Notes under the pieces: model-generated
The model's database searches: none
What the model saw: only the letters and a program-made list of their open reading frames with translations
What the model was told of the DNA's origin: nothing
Shown: piece after piece, positions 52,829-64,000 of the stretch
Layout: every line of letters begins with the position of its first letter
Numbering within the stretch: the stretch's first letter is position 1
From: Perilla frutescens
Taxonomy: Eukaryota; Streptophyta; Magnoliopsida; Lamiales; Lamiaceae
Assembly: GCA_026008535.1 (NCBI GenBank)
Contig: BRKX01000011.1
Location: 12,842,001-12,906,000 of the forward strand
Length of the DNA: 64,000 bases
Direction of reading: 5' to 3'
Position numbers and translations under genes: made by a program

Positions 52829-55197
52829 TGTAATACCCCAAAATATTTTAGAAGGTTTTATTCAACTTATATTACCTGAGGGTAATGTAGGAAAAAGTTG
52901 GGTCCTTAAAGGATTCAAATAAAGGAAAATCGCAGTAAGGGAAATCTGTTCAATTTATTTTTGTCAAAAATTGCTTTAAAAACATGTTCTGATATTTTTC
53001 TCGGGTTGATAGAAAAAGTTTCAAGGATTGTGCCAAACTTTTAATTTTTCAATTTCGAGTTCAAATGAACACTTGGCACAATTTTAAGCTGAAAGCTAAT
53101 AGATTTGAATAGAAAAGGCAAATCCGTCATTATCCAATTTCTTTTTCAAAATATTATCCTGTTCGTAATTATCCTATTCCATTTTCATCATTATCATATT
53201 CCATCATTATCCTCTTTCTTTTATTCGTTATTATCCTATTTATTTTTCTCTATAAATAGGACCTTAAGGTTTCATTTTTCATTCATTTTCGAAATCGAAA
53301 CGCCGAGCAGCTTCCAAAGAAGGTATGACTTTAATTTCCTACTTCAATTCTGAAATAGTCATTTTGAAGGTGTCAACACGTAGATCATGAATACGTGTTG
53401 AAATGATGACATGACGGATGATCACGATGGAAAACCGTTGTGACAACCGCCAAAAGTCGCCACCACCCCTCAAATCGGTGACTCTTTCGGGTTACCGGAT
53501 CAAAAAGTGTCTTTACGGTTTTATGTTCTATGTATATTTATATAGATTTTCCATGTTGTCACTTTTTAATTTCGGGTATATTTTAGGTATCCGAATATTA
53601 AATTGTAGTCTCTTTCAGATCTATCCTTCATGGATAGCCCTATCGTATTTGTAGTCTCAAAAGTTGTTCCGTCCCCAAATATAGTATTTTTATTTAAAGT
53701 TTCATATTTTTCCAATGGGTGGATCTTGCGGTATGAATTTATTTGTACCGAATTAATTTTATGATACGGGTTTGACCACCCCGTATGCTAAAACTTCCAA
53801 AAGGGTTTTTGTTTATAAAAATGCCCTGAGTAAAGTTCCCTTAAGAGTCAAAATATATTGATGGCCCGTGTGCTGCGTATTAAGGTTGTAGATATTATAA
53901 TATTTACTTCATGGCTAAGAAAGGTTAGATTTTGACCTAATGGTAGTCTTTCATCGAAACTAAGTTGCCGGATAATCTTGTAGGCTCAGAAGAAAGAGAC
54001 TTCTAGTTGAGACCAGAAGCAGAATCTAGAACTAGCTTTCCGGATCAGATTACCAGGTGGGTTTTTATTATAAAAAAATATATTTCCGGTTATTAAGCCC
54101 TGATATTTATAAAATAAATGTGATTGAATATCCAACTCATGACTGTATTTGATGTGCTCTCCTGACTCATGTAAGTCTTACTACTATTTTTGCTGACGAA
54201 ACTACAATGGTTCATGATATCGAGCCCCAAGCAACCAGGGCAGTGTCCAATCTTAAGCAGCCGGGTTGTGTGCATGAACCGACTCACCGTAAGCGTTCTA
54301 CGGGAGAGTGGCGCGCAACGATGGAACTAAAATGATTTTTGTATACATGGAATTCACAAATTTTCTGTTTTGAAAGCTTTCCATGATATGCTTAAAATAT
54401 GATTAGATATTCTATTTTATTAAATGATTGTGAAGGTTTTTCTCAAAGGTACCTACTGAGTGCATTAGTACTCACATCCAAATATCTTTTCAAATATTTT
54501 TAGGACGAGTTGCAGGATGGTGGACGGTTGTGCTAAGGCTGAAGGGCTATAGTTTGATGTATATGTTTCCTTTTCCGCTATGGAGTCTAACTGAGAACTT
54601 GCTTCCTTTTGAGTCTGAATAAATGCACAATGTTCTTTTCCGCTTACTCTGATTATGGCTACGTAGTGTTCGGTTCTCTGAATCCCGTTTTCCTTACTGT
54701 TATGGAGTGTTCGGTTCTCTGAATCCCACTTTCTTTACTGCTAAGGAGTGTTCGTTTCTCTGAATCCCGTTTTCTTTACTGTTATGGAGTGTTCGGTTTT
54801 CCGAATCCTATTTTCTTTATTGTTACGGAGTGTTCAGTTCTCTGAATCCCGTTTACTTTCTTTTTCTGACAGGCAAAAGCCTAGCATTTATTTACTTCTT
54901 TATTCAGACGGAAGAAGCCTGGCTTTACGATGTTTTCCATGTCAAGGTAAAAGCCTGAATTTATATTGGTTTCACGACAGACGAAAGTCTGGCATCTCTT
55001 TACCTCATGTATTTGGACAGACATCCGTCTGGCCTTTTTCGTGCCTAATCTATTAACAGTTAACCTTTGAACTGTTATTATTTACATTGAAGTTTGCCTT
55101 TATTATTCTTTTTTAGGTTCATCCTAAGAGTCCTGGTATCTGGTTTGAGTCATTTCATATGCTTTAAAAGCATGGATTGATCGTGGCCTACATTACA
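52829..55197 (+). repeat. 3' LTR of T1
   Basis: Starts TGTAATACCCCAAAA and ends CTACATTACA; 2369 bp. It pairs with 19490-20597 plus inverted 28048-29438 (about 2.5 kb together). It has a TATA box (CTCTATAAATAGG near 53249), five 41-bp tandem units (54666-54860) and a hairpin series (54867-55034). Followed by the target duplication CACCA. Confidence 0.9.
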
Positions 55198-55202
55198 CAC
55201 CA

Positions 55203-56770
55203 TCTCCTCCGGAACTCCTCTCACATTAAGGCCTTTGACATGGCACATGTTCAAGTAGATGACGTCGTGCCCTACAGAGGAGTTCCACCACGAAACTCAG
55301 AGACTAACTACTTCAGAATGACCTGCCCACCTATGGCAGAGACTGTAGAAAATATAAGATCTCTTTCAAGAGCTGAAGCCATCAAGAGTTTGGCTAATGA
55401 ACAGGTAAAATTGTTCATCTCTGAGAACTTTGCTGAGGATATGATTGGCACAACTGCTCTCTACAAAGATCTCTCAAGGTACCAACCTATGGAGAGATTG
55501 CTTCAACTCATAAACCCATTTCTCCTAACTGCTCCACATGGGATGATCTATTAAAGAAAAGAAGAAAGATGGAGCATAGAATGGACTGGACAAGAGTCCC
55601 CTGAGCAGAATCTAATTACTACTCTGCAAAAAGAATGATGGCCATTCGAAGAAACCATCCTCGTCCAGCAGAGCAAACTATAATACAAGTGATGAATGAT
55701 CTACTTGAATGGGCCGGGATTCGGCAGCCACCGCTACCAACAGAAGCTCACCAACAACAGTAGAAGAATCCACAAGTGTAGCAATATTGGCTACTAAACG
55801 AAATATTTATCTTAAGATAACGACGACCACAACAAGTGCAAGAGGAGTTTCAAAGAGAAGCTCAGAAAAGTTACCAAACTATTGAAGCCTCCAGGTCAAG
55901 GTAAACTGTTATCACATCAGTTATGAGGCAGTCAACTATTGAGGAAACTCCCTGACCAACTGAGATTATAATCAATCTCATTTTAGATTCCCCCGATAAG
56001 TCAACCGATGAAGAAATAGTTGATAACCGAACTGCCAGTGACATTGAGTTTAGGGAAATGCTCAAGTCACCAGTTGAACCAACTCAGGAGTAGCTACTAG
56101 AGCCAACTGATAAAGCTTAACAAGTTAAGGAATCAACTGAACTCCTAACTCCCCTAAGGAGCCAACTGCTGAGATAGCTCTCCCAACTGAGCTCCTAACT
56201 ACTTCAGTAACCGAGGAAGATGTCCCAGAAGAACCAAATGATCAGTCAATTCAGTTGGAAGAGCAACAAGTCCATCAAGGAACACTAGAGTTAGTGGTGT
56301 ACCTTGATATCATTCAAAGGGCCCTTCTAGCTGAGGCTCAAGTTGTTGAACCTGAGACCCCCACCGGAGATGAGTCTTGAAGACACAATCAACTTGGGAG
56401 ATGCTGAGCAGTCAAGAACAATTCCTTGTGAACAACTGGAAGGAAATGAGGAAGGAGATGAAGTTGAATTGTGAGGCAATGAACTACAGCTCAATGAAGA
56501 CACAACAGTTTACTATGAAGGCCCAACTGCTATAGTTCAGCTTGAAGACTAACCTAAAAGCTCCACTCCTCAGTTTACAGCTTATCATGAGGAGCTGATC
56601 TAGAACCTGCAGGAACAGGTAAAACTACATGCCGAGCTATTCAAGAGGCTGTAGACTTACACTGGACTCAAACCAGCTGAAGATGAGTCCTCAAGCAGAG
56701 ATGAAGAAGATGGAGCAACTCCAGCGGACCAATTTCCAAGAGAAGAAAATCTGAGCATAAGAAAGACTAG
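55203..56770 (+). pseudogene. C1 accessory ORF-A, C-terminal part
   Basis: Continues C1 ORF-A from the T1 insertion point (AFDMAHVQVDDVVPYRGVPPR), matching C2 ORF-A from about 44195. Module 3 is present up to FLLTAPHGMIY with a small deletion. The acidic tail is present as scattered frames to TAG 56768. More decayed than in C2. Confidence 0.68.
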
Positions 56771-57138
56771 AGGCTGATCAAGTTCAACTGATTAGAAGCT
56801 CTAAGTTAACTTCTTGTATCTCAGTTTGTTAATATTATTTTTGGATCAATAAAAAGTTTATTTTATTTCCAAAATAAATGTCGAGTCAGCATTTATTTTG
56901 AAATTTCTAACCGTTGGAAAACTATGACACGTTTCATAGTCATTAAAAGCTAACGACCAAAAAGGACAAAGGCAAGAATCATTACTTCCTGAACCAACAA
57001 ATTTATGAGTCCTCTTCCACACTCATGAAAACCCTTTCACTCTTAGCCTCTCAAAAATACTGATTATCTATCCTTCCAAAAAAGATCTCTCTCTCTAAAA
57101 ATCATTTTGAATCTCTATTAATTCAGCCAACCTCAAAG
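56771..57138 (+). promoter_or_regulatory. C1 promoter-like module before ORF-B
   Basis: Carries ACCGTTGG near 56910, GACACGTTTC (degenerate G-box) at 56926-56935 and a CT-rich tract before ATG 57139, collinear with the C2 module. The TATA-like word has changed (CACTCATGAAAA). Confidence 0.42.
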
Positions 57139-58951
57139 ATGGCTGAATTGCCCAGCTCTCTAAATTCCTTCAAAGAACAAATTTTAAGAGAAAAATTTCT
57201 AGAAAGAAAGAAGTTTCAATTGATTCTTAAAGAATCAAACAATCCAACCCTTCTAGTGAATCTTCACAAGACATGAATTCTTTACTTTCTGGAAACCCCG
57301 CCAAGATTTTTCGGACAAGACTTCGTGAGTGAGTTTTTATTACAAGGAAAACTGACTGCAGACGGAAAGATCATATCATCAGTGATTCAAGGGCAATGAA
57401 TTCAAATCACTGAAAACAAAGTTGTAAAAATCTTTCAACTGTAACATACTGGTATGAATGGAAAGTTCCCACCTGTAACAAGCAATTCAATTTTACCAAT
57501 GCTAACACTGACCTGAAGCCCGAGTATAGAGTTCTACTCGATATTATGAATAAGATGATGTTCGGAGCAATTGAAACATTGGGTCAACTCACTCAAGAGA
57601 GAACAAGGTCATGATTCATCTTGTTGAGGGACGACAAACAAACTGGGCAGAGTTTGTATTCTCTCAATTCAAGCATCAAGTCATCAAAGCTTCTGACTCA
57701 AAGAAGACTGGAAAATTTGAATTCGAGGTAGGACTTGTTCTAAAGATAAGTAAGCTACTTGAAGATATGTTGAATCTACCAAATGACAATGCTCTACCAG
57801 TTCTCATTACTGACTGAATTCCTAAGAAAGGACGTGCTCACCTTCAATCACTCAAGAATAAATGGAGAACCAAGGTGAAGTTGAGCAACACTACATCAAG
57901 AAACGCAACTGCCAACACCGTTCCATCACTCAATTCAAAGAACGGGTCATCAGTTGATTTCAAGGTTTGCTCCGATCCAGATGAGCTTATTCCGTTTACT
58001 GGAATTCCTCATCCAAACTATGGAGCTTATTACTTCAGGAGCGATTGCCCTCCTCTCCAGCTGACTGAAGAAAATATTCGCACTTTCTATAGTGGCGAAT
58101 ATGCAGTCAAAAGTGCACAAAAGGAAGTGACCAATCTCTTTTTCACTCACTACACTTTCGTTGCAAAACATGATCATCAGTTGTTCAAACAACTGCACCG
58201 GTACTTCTATTGGTTGAACTAGAGACAATCTATCCTATCACATTACTGGCAGTGTGAAGAATCTTGTAGCATTAAATAGATAGGATCCTAAAATCCATTT
58301 CCTCTAACTATTGTGCAAGTTCAACACATTATGAGCCACAGACTCGCCAACAAAATTTCAGTAACTAGCATACTAGCTGAGATAAAAGCCAACATGATGC
58401 CTTAAGGAGTTGTAGACGCTCTATAATCAGCCAAGTATCCAACTGGCTCCCACTACCGAAAACTGAAATTTGATAATCTATCAAGTCAGTCAGCTGAGCC
58501 ATCATGACGAACTGAAACTGCAACCGAAAGGATAGAACCAGATCTATCACATACTCAAGTCATGGCAATCCAAAAGAGTCAAGAGCATGATAATGAAGGA
58601 GACAGTAATGATGACGACACTGCCACATCACCAAGCTTTTTATCAAAAACATATGTCACTCCTCTAATCAAATCAAGTTCGAAGGCAACCCAACTAACTC
58701 TCAACATTGATCAGTTCAGATTATCTCACAAAGGGAATTCACAGTTCATCAATCTGAAGCTAAAAAGCTCATCAGTTATTCTTCAGCAACTCTATCAAAC
58801 TGTGAGAACTGCCAAACCCGAACTGCCGAAAGACACAACTGGCTCAGTTTCTAAAAGGAAGAGATCAAATTTCTCAAAAGGAAGTAGTGAAGCTAGTCCA
58901 ATTCGGCCACTCAAGAAGAGGAAACTAATTCAAGCACAGCAAAGCAACTGA
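57139..58951 (+). pseudogene. C1 accessory ORF-B
   Basis: Counterpart of C2 ORF-B with several stops and small deletions. Well kept are GRQTNWAEFVFSQFKHQV, PDELIPFTGIPHPNYGAYYF and LHRYFYWLN; the HGMSYW segment is deleted. The C-terminus (58562-58951) is open and has two basic clusters, KRKR at 58853-58864 and KKRK at 58913-58924, which look like nuclear localisation signals and are not evident in C2. Confidence 0.65.
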
Positions 58952-59199
58952 TCAATTTAGTTCAGCTGAAGCCTCAATCAGTTTAAAGCAGCAACTAAAG
59001 AAGAGATCGAACTGCTCAACAGCTGCCTTATCAGTTCACTTCAACTAATCAGTTGGCAGTATCCCAACTGATTCAGAATAAACTTTTCACTCACACTATT
59101 CATCAAGCTTATTTTTGAATAATTACCGTTGAGATCATTAAATTTTCAATATTACATCCAATGGATACAATTTGAAAATAAGTTCAATTCTCACAAGTT

Positions 59200-60235
59200 G
59201 ATGAGAACGTGCCAAGCATCGAAGAAGAAGTTAAAATGCAGCTCCAAAGATTGTTAATTTGTTAACAATTGAAGATCAAGCCCAAGAAGACCAAGCATGA
59301 AAGTTGGCATGTGGATTCAGCCCAATAATAGTCCTATGCGTCAATTTGAAGGACCAAATCTAATTGGGATTTATTTTATCCATAGTTAGATTTTATTATT
59401 TAATTTTTGGTATTTCTTTTATTTATTTTCGTTTTTTTAAATTAGGGTGTTTCTAGAAGGTCTTATTTTTTATGTAATTAGAGTTTTAATTATGGGAACT
59501 TCTTTCCTAGTTTGAATTCTAGTTTAGGTAGTTTTTTTTATTATTATTTTCGTCCATAATTATTAGTATAAATAGGGTACCATTGTATTCTATTTTTCCT
59601 TAGACGTTAAATAATATTTTGAAGTTCATTTTCAATTGTCTCACGATCCTTTGGTTGATCACCCATTTATCAAGTTCCTTAGACCTAGCAAATCTGAAGT
59701 CCTATTTCAAACTCTATTTAGTTCCATCGAGTTCTAAGGGGAGTGCTACCAATCTGGAATATACGAGATATCGCGTTTTGTCTTCACCGCAAGACGGGGT
59801 TCGAGTAAGTATATTTCTTCTATCCTTTTGATTTCATCTTCATCGATCATCATCATCCATATACATCTTCCATACGCCTCATATTCAACCATCAACCATA
59901 ATACAGTCCTAATTCACCTCCAAATTCGTTCATCAGTTATACATGCTTATCTCGCTCTAAATAACACATATACACAATCTGTTCCATCCGCCCCATTTAA
60001 GTGTTTATTTATGTTGTTTTTATCTTAATTGAGTCATATTTCTAAGTGTCTTAAAGGTCTATTTAATCGAGTCAAAATTCAGTTCATAATCGAGTCATAT
60101 TTAATGTTGTTTAGTCATTTATTTTGTTCTAGTATTAGTCGGGTTGAATCCTTCTTTAGTTGACGTGTGTTTCGATTCTATAAGTCTTCTGCACGTTTTT
60201 CTCTCGGTGTTGATCATCATATCCGGATCATATCA
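59200..60235 (+). repeat. Solo LTR of the G3 family inside C1
   Basis: Starts TGATGAGAACGTGCC and ends CCGGATCATATCA; 1036 bp, flanked by perfect CAAGT duplications (59195-59199 and 60236-60240). It shares the IEEEVKMQ start with the G3 LTRs. C2 shows the unoccupied site at 47984-47988, with identical sequence on both sides. Confidence 0.92.
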
Positions 60236-60240
60236 CAAGT

Positions 60241-60647
60241 TGCCATTAAAGTCTCGGCACTGGTAATAAATTAGCAACTACAAAAGTAGAAAAAGAGACA
60301 AATATCTGTGAGACGAATAAATAGCAAAATCTGCAGAAAATATTTTGTTATTTATTACAACTACCCATTTTTGAGATTGATGACTTCTCAGCTGCAAGAT
60401 CTTAAAGCTATTAATCATGTGGACAGCTGAGACACATGCAACATTTATTCAGCTGATCGTCCATCAAATCGCATAGCTGATCAGCTAGAAAGTAATAAAG
60501 TGCTCTCGATATATGCATGCAAAGCTGACTATATATACGAAGGAGATGAATGAGAAAACCATCTTTCAAAATCTCTATCTCTTCTTGCATACACTTATCC
60601 TTGCCAAAACTATTGCACTATTAACATCACTATCTCTCTCTGCAGAA
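60241..60647 (+). promoter_or_regulatory. C1 spacer before ORF-C
   Basis: Collinear with 47989-48407. Has a TATA-like CTATATATAC near 60520 and ends with TATCTCTCTCTGCAG just before ATG 60648, again a good splice-acceptor sequence. The TACCGTTGAG word lies left of the solo LTR (59124). Confidence 0.42.
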
Positions 60648-62253
60648 ATGAAACTTCTATTTCAAAATATCCAACTGCTCCTTGAAAAGATGAAGAAGGA
60701 CAAATTTCTCGACCTAGAGCTTCTACATGCTCGGTTAGGTCCAGAAAAATATATCAAGCTTATTCAGCCACTGGAGAACATTGGCTATTACCTAGCTAGG
60801 GACCAAAGGTGTATGATCTAGTCCTTCCCAACAAGTTTGAGCAGTAGAACGCCTGAAAATATCCACACATTCATCATCAAGACTTTTCATATCATTTGAA
60901 AGACAGGCTCCCTCCAGAGTTTATTGAACTCTTGGATATCATAGGTCATATCCTACATGGAAAGTTTGAGATAGTTTAATTTTCTAATCTCAAAGCCCAT
61001 TTAATGGCTGCTTTACATTACAGGTGCAAAGCCGACTGGGCCTTGTTCATCCTTGCCCAACTGTGACGCAATGTTCATCGAGCCGAAGTTGATCGTAAAA
61101 CTTGCACTTTTCCTTGAGAAAGTTGTGTTTGTAAACCGAATTGGAGATACAAATCGAGATGTTCATTCTTAATCAAATCGAGATACAAATCCCAATTGGA
61201 GAAACTCTTGGAAGAAGGGATACTCTACAACAGGAAAACTGGCGGCAAAGCTGCAAAGTCAAAGCTAGAGAAGCAGCTGATCACTGAAACTAATGGCCCT
61301 AGTCGTGGAAAGAAGCTGTTAATTGAAATTTCCAGCTCCTATAGAGAAAAGCAGTTAATGACTGAGAGTGAGCCTCTCACTCATATGAGCAATCAGTCAA
61401 CTGCTCCAGCAAGCTCTCAACTCTCCTCTTTAATCCGCAAGGACTTTCTTGAAGAAAACTTCAACCAAACCCTAGATCATCACTGAAAAGTTGCTATGGT
61501 CTAATTAAAGAGTTTGATTCCTCATTATTTGAAAATCTGAAGAGATATCTCTGATATCACCTCTGGAGATTTCAAGTAGATGATGTCACTATGCTTCATC
61601 TCATAGAGTCTCACGGTGCCTCCTTCTGGATCAAATAAGAAAATTAGAGCAAGAACTGGATGAATCATCCATTCAACACGCCGCTAAATCTTTCAGAAAT
61701 AATGGATTATATGATCAAGAGAATCCAATATGAAGTTCCAGCTGAGGCTCCTCTGCCCGACAACGAGCCAGCTAACTCCTTTTCTACACTGCTCTTTGAA
61801 GACATACCGGTTTTTCCTGATGATCAACTTTTAACCAGTCTGGCATCCATTAACTTCTGTGATCAAGATCCCTCTTCTCTTCCTGATCTTGGTTATCTCA
61901 TGCCAACTGAAGAAGCTTATGCATGGTTGTCTTCGCTAATTCCCAATCCTCCAATTCTCCCAACCTATGACAACAACTTCGCAACTACATTCTCTCTCTT
62001 GCCAAGTATGCCAACTCCATCATACGGTTAACAACAATTCACCCTTTTGGATGATGTCAAAAAGGGGGAAGATGAAAGGTATGATTATGGAAACTTAACT
62101 CTTTGGGATGAAATCCAAAGAGACGTCTAGCTTCAGGGAGAAGCTCAATATGAGGGGGAAGGCTGGGGCATTCATGGTGTCACAGAAAAAAGAGAATCAA
62201 GTAAAAAAAGGAACGAGCTAAAAGAGCAGCTTTGGAAGGAGCTGAAGGAGTAA
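60648..62253 (+). pseudogene. C1 accessory ORF-C
   Basis: Counterpart of C2 ORF-C. The N-terminus (MKKDKFLDLELLHARLGP) and C-terminal half (MNHPFNTPLNLSEIMDYMIKRIQ, TEEAYAWLSS) are clear. The segment with module 1 (VAEFY in C2) is deleted after residue 50. Many stops and frameshifts; ends at TAA 62251. Confidence 0.65.
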
Positions 62254-62998
62254 ATATCAAGATTTGATATTTTATTTTGGTTATGCTAATTGCTCTGACA
62301 CCAAAATTATATTTTGGTTATATATTTTATTAGCTCTGATACCAAAAATTTGATAAGCCTAAATGCTATAATATCAAGCCAGATATATATTGCTCTTAAT
62401 TTGTCATGATATTTGCTTTGATAAGATTTGCTCTAATACTTACTTAAGTATGCTCTGCCCTGATACTTTCTCAAGCATGCTATTGATTTTTGCTCTTTGC
62501 TCTGATACTTACTTAAGCATGTTCATAATCTCAGTTTATGCTCAAATATATTATGACTACTTTAAGTTCAAGCTCTGATATCATAATTTGAAGTTGCTCT
62601 GATATCATGATTAAATTGAGGTTTAAGTAATTCAATGTAAAGACCCTCATGCTCTGATACCTAGCTTAATCTGAACTTCTATAGTACCAAGCTTATGCTC
62701 TGATACCTAGATCAAAATGAACTCATATGATACCAAGTTTGGTAATGCATGTGCTAATTTCAAGTTTAGTAATGATCTGATACCAAGGTAGTCTGCTCTG
62801 ATACCAAGGCAATTTGGTAATAACTTGATTAACTCCAAATGAATTTGATATGCTCTGATACTAAGGTAATTTGGTAATGACTTCATAAATAAGGGTTAAG
62901 ACCCTGACTAACTCCAAATGAATTTGATACTCTGTATCATTTTTTTTAGTTTTTCTATCATCATTGCCAAGTTTTGATATCATCATAAAGGGGGAAAT
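62254..62998 (+). repeat. C1 array of the tRNA-Met 3'-end word, and polypurine tract
   Basis: About eleven copies of GCTCTGATACCA or variants with 1-3 changes: 62292, 62333 (perfect), 62430, 62499, 62572, 62596, 62651, 62697, 62774, 62795 (perfect) and 62852. Spacing is irregular (21 to 97 bp) and all are in the same orientation. A purine run (AAAGGGGGAAA, 62988-62998) and the LTR follow. No ORF. Confidence 0.8.
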
Positions 62999-64000
62999 TG
63001 TGAGGAAAAACTATCGAGAGTATCCCTAAGATTTGGTTTTGATGAAATGTCAAAACATGTCAAAAATATTATCTGAAAAACTGTAGGAGTTCCAAGCTGG
63101 GAATCTTGAGCTGACCAAAAAGAGCCTCTAAAAAGAATTTAGCTGAAGCAAGAGTCAATCAAACCGGAGCGTGGTAAACCTAGCGAAAAGGATGCATCAA
63201 CCAGTCAAAAAATAACCTAACTGAGGGTTAAAGCTCAAAAGTCAAATCAGTTTTAATCAAACTGATAGCCGAGTCAGTTGAACCAGAAGAGTGGTTAATC
63301 TGATTGAAGAAACTGACATCAAGTTAGTTAATTAAACTGAAGACTGGACCATCCAACTGATGGCCAAAAATCATATATTAGCCAAACTAAAGCCAAGAGT
63401 CAAACCAACTGCTGATGGCCAGAACTGAAGTCAGCCAACTTAAAGCTCAAGCTCAAAGTTAACCGCTGACCAAGATCAAAATAAGACCGGTCAAACTGAC
63501 AAGCTATCCAATAGTTTGTGATCAGTAGAACTAACCAACTAGATAACAGTTGAGATCAGTTAAACTGACAAAGGAGCTGAGAAGAGTAGCCGAATGAAGC
63601 TATAACCGAACTAAGCAGCTGAGAAATACTAACTGGAGTTCAGAACTGAAAATTGAGTAACTGAAGAACTGTCAATGGAGTTTATTGATTGGCTAAGTAA
63701 CGACTATTTTCAACAAGCTTCAATGGCTACAAAGATCAACTACCATTGATGAATCAACAGAATCAACGACTAATGGAACACAACGGTCACAAGATCACTC
63801 ATCTATATAAGAAGAGTGAATCTCATTTTCAAATGACTTTTGCTTATCTAATTCTTCCCATTCTAGCTTTCGTAATATACTCACAACTGAACTTTCTTTC
63901 TCTCCCCTCATAGCTAAAGTTGCAGATTTGATCAAACTGTAAAAGCCTCAATTGAGAAGAAGATATAAAATTATCCAAGCATCAACTAGCTGTTTGAAAG
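62999..64000 (+). repeat. 3' LTR of C1, cut by the window end
   Basis: Starts TGTGAGGAAAAAC, related to the C2 LTR over the visible 1002 bp but clearly diverged, with few of the 44-bp units. The TATA box (CTATATAAGA) at 63803-63812 is preceded by CAACGGTCA at 63781, the same pair of words as before the accessory ORFs. Confidence 0.85.

Larger units (their letters stand above)
19490..55197 (+). mobile_element. Tekay-like Ty3 element T1, 36 kb with nested insertions and an inversion
   Basis: The LTR starts TGTAATACCCC at 19490 and 52829; the outer 3' end is at 55197 (ATTACA). Target duplication CACCA is at 19485-19489 and 55198-55202. T1's own sequence amounts to a 5' LTR in two pieces (19490-20597, and 28048-29438 inverted), a PBS, about 1.35 kb of leader (inverted), about 0.43 kb of integrase end and the 3' LTR. 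It is therefore a large-LTR derivative with little coding sequence, perhaps non-autonomous. The rest is C2, A1, hAT and LTRs. Confidence 0.82.
17279..64000 (+). mobile_element. SIRE-like Ty1/copia element C1, split by T1
   Basis: Parts are 17279-19489 (RNase H end, spacer, ORF-A start) and 55203-64000 (ORF-A rest, ORF-B, ORF-C, tRNA-like array, 3' LTR start). Everything at 19490-55197 is an insertion flanked by CACCA. C2 is a second copy of the same family and gives the uninterrupted order. INT and RT are not seen. The 3' LTR begins at 62999 and runs past the window. It is SIRE-like because accessory ORFs follow pol, as in plant env-like copia elements (inference). Confidence 0.8.

Noticed and set aside
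62292..62863. tRNA genes (initiator Met)
   Set aside because: Only the last 12 bases of the tRNA are present; no acceptor 5' half, anticodon arm or A/B boxes accompany any copy.

Overview
The window is plant nuclear DNA made almost entirely of retrotransposons. The evidence is plant-type Ty3/gypsy and Ty1/copia LTR elements, an Athila-clade polyprotein with a tRNA-Asp primer site, initiator-Met primer sites and a hAT-type DNA element. No host gene, rRNA gene or complete tRNA gene is visible. A eudicot is likely; any narrower placement would be a guess. The CRM-like chromovirus LTRs hint at pericentromeric heterochromatin (inference).

Left block (1-14461): three CRM-like Ty3 elements. G1 (1-3660) is the right end of an element that starts outside the window. 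G2 (3661-14461) is a decayed gag-pol element interrupted twice: by an inverted solo LTR (4804-5650), and by a gag-only element G3 (7519-11429) that landed in its RT-RNase H region with the 5-bp target duplication CTTAC. A further solo LTR (14544-16008, duplication GAGAT) and a copia-like LTR remnant follow.

Right block (about 17279-64000): one outer SIRE-like Ty1/copia element, C1, is split into 17279-19489 and 55203-64000 by a 36-kb insertion flanked by CACCA. The insert is a Tekay-like element T1 (LTRs at 19490-20597 plus 28048-29438, and 52829-55197). T1 holds a second copy of the copia family, C2, flanked by ATGCG. Target duplications show that the segment from about 22240 to 29732, which carries the left half of C2 and part of T1, is inverted. 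C2 in turn contains an Athila element A1 (30561-41324), whose integrase gene is broken by a hAT-type element (33952-34991).

The most unusual content is the copia family seen in C1 and C2. Downstream of RNase H it carries three tandem, mutually related accessory ORFs (A, B, C), each preceded by promoter-like sequence. Between ORF-C and the 3' LTR it carries an array of a 12-mer identical or nearly identical to the 3' end of initiator tRNA-Met, that is, complementary to the element's own primer-binding site. The family is also dense in the short word AACTG/CAGTT. All copies carry stop codons or frameshifts, so these are mostly fossils. The longest clean frame is the 626-residue RT-RNase H of A1.

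Everything here was read by eye. Clade names rest on motif recognition, and ends without a target duplication are approximate.
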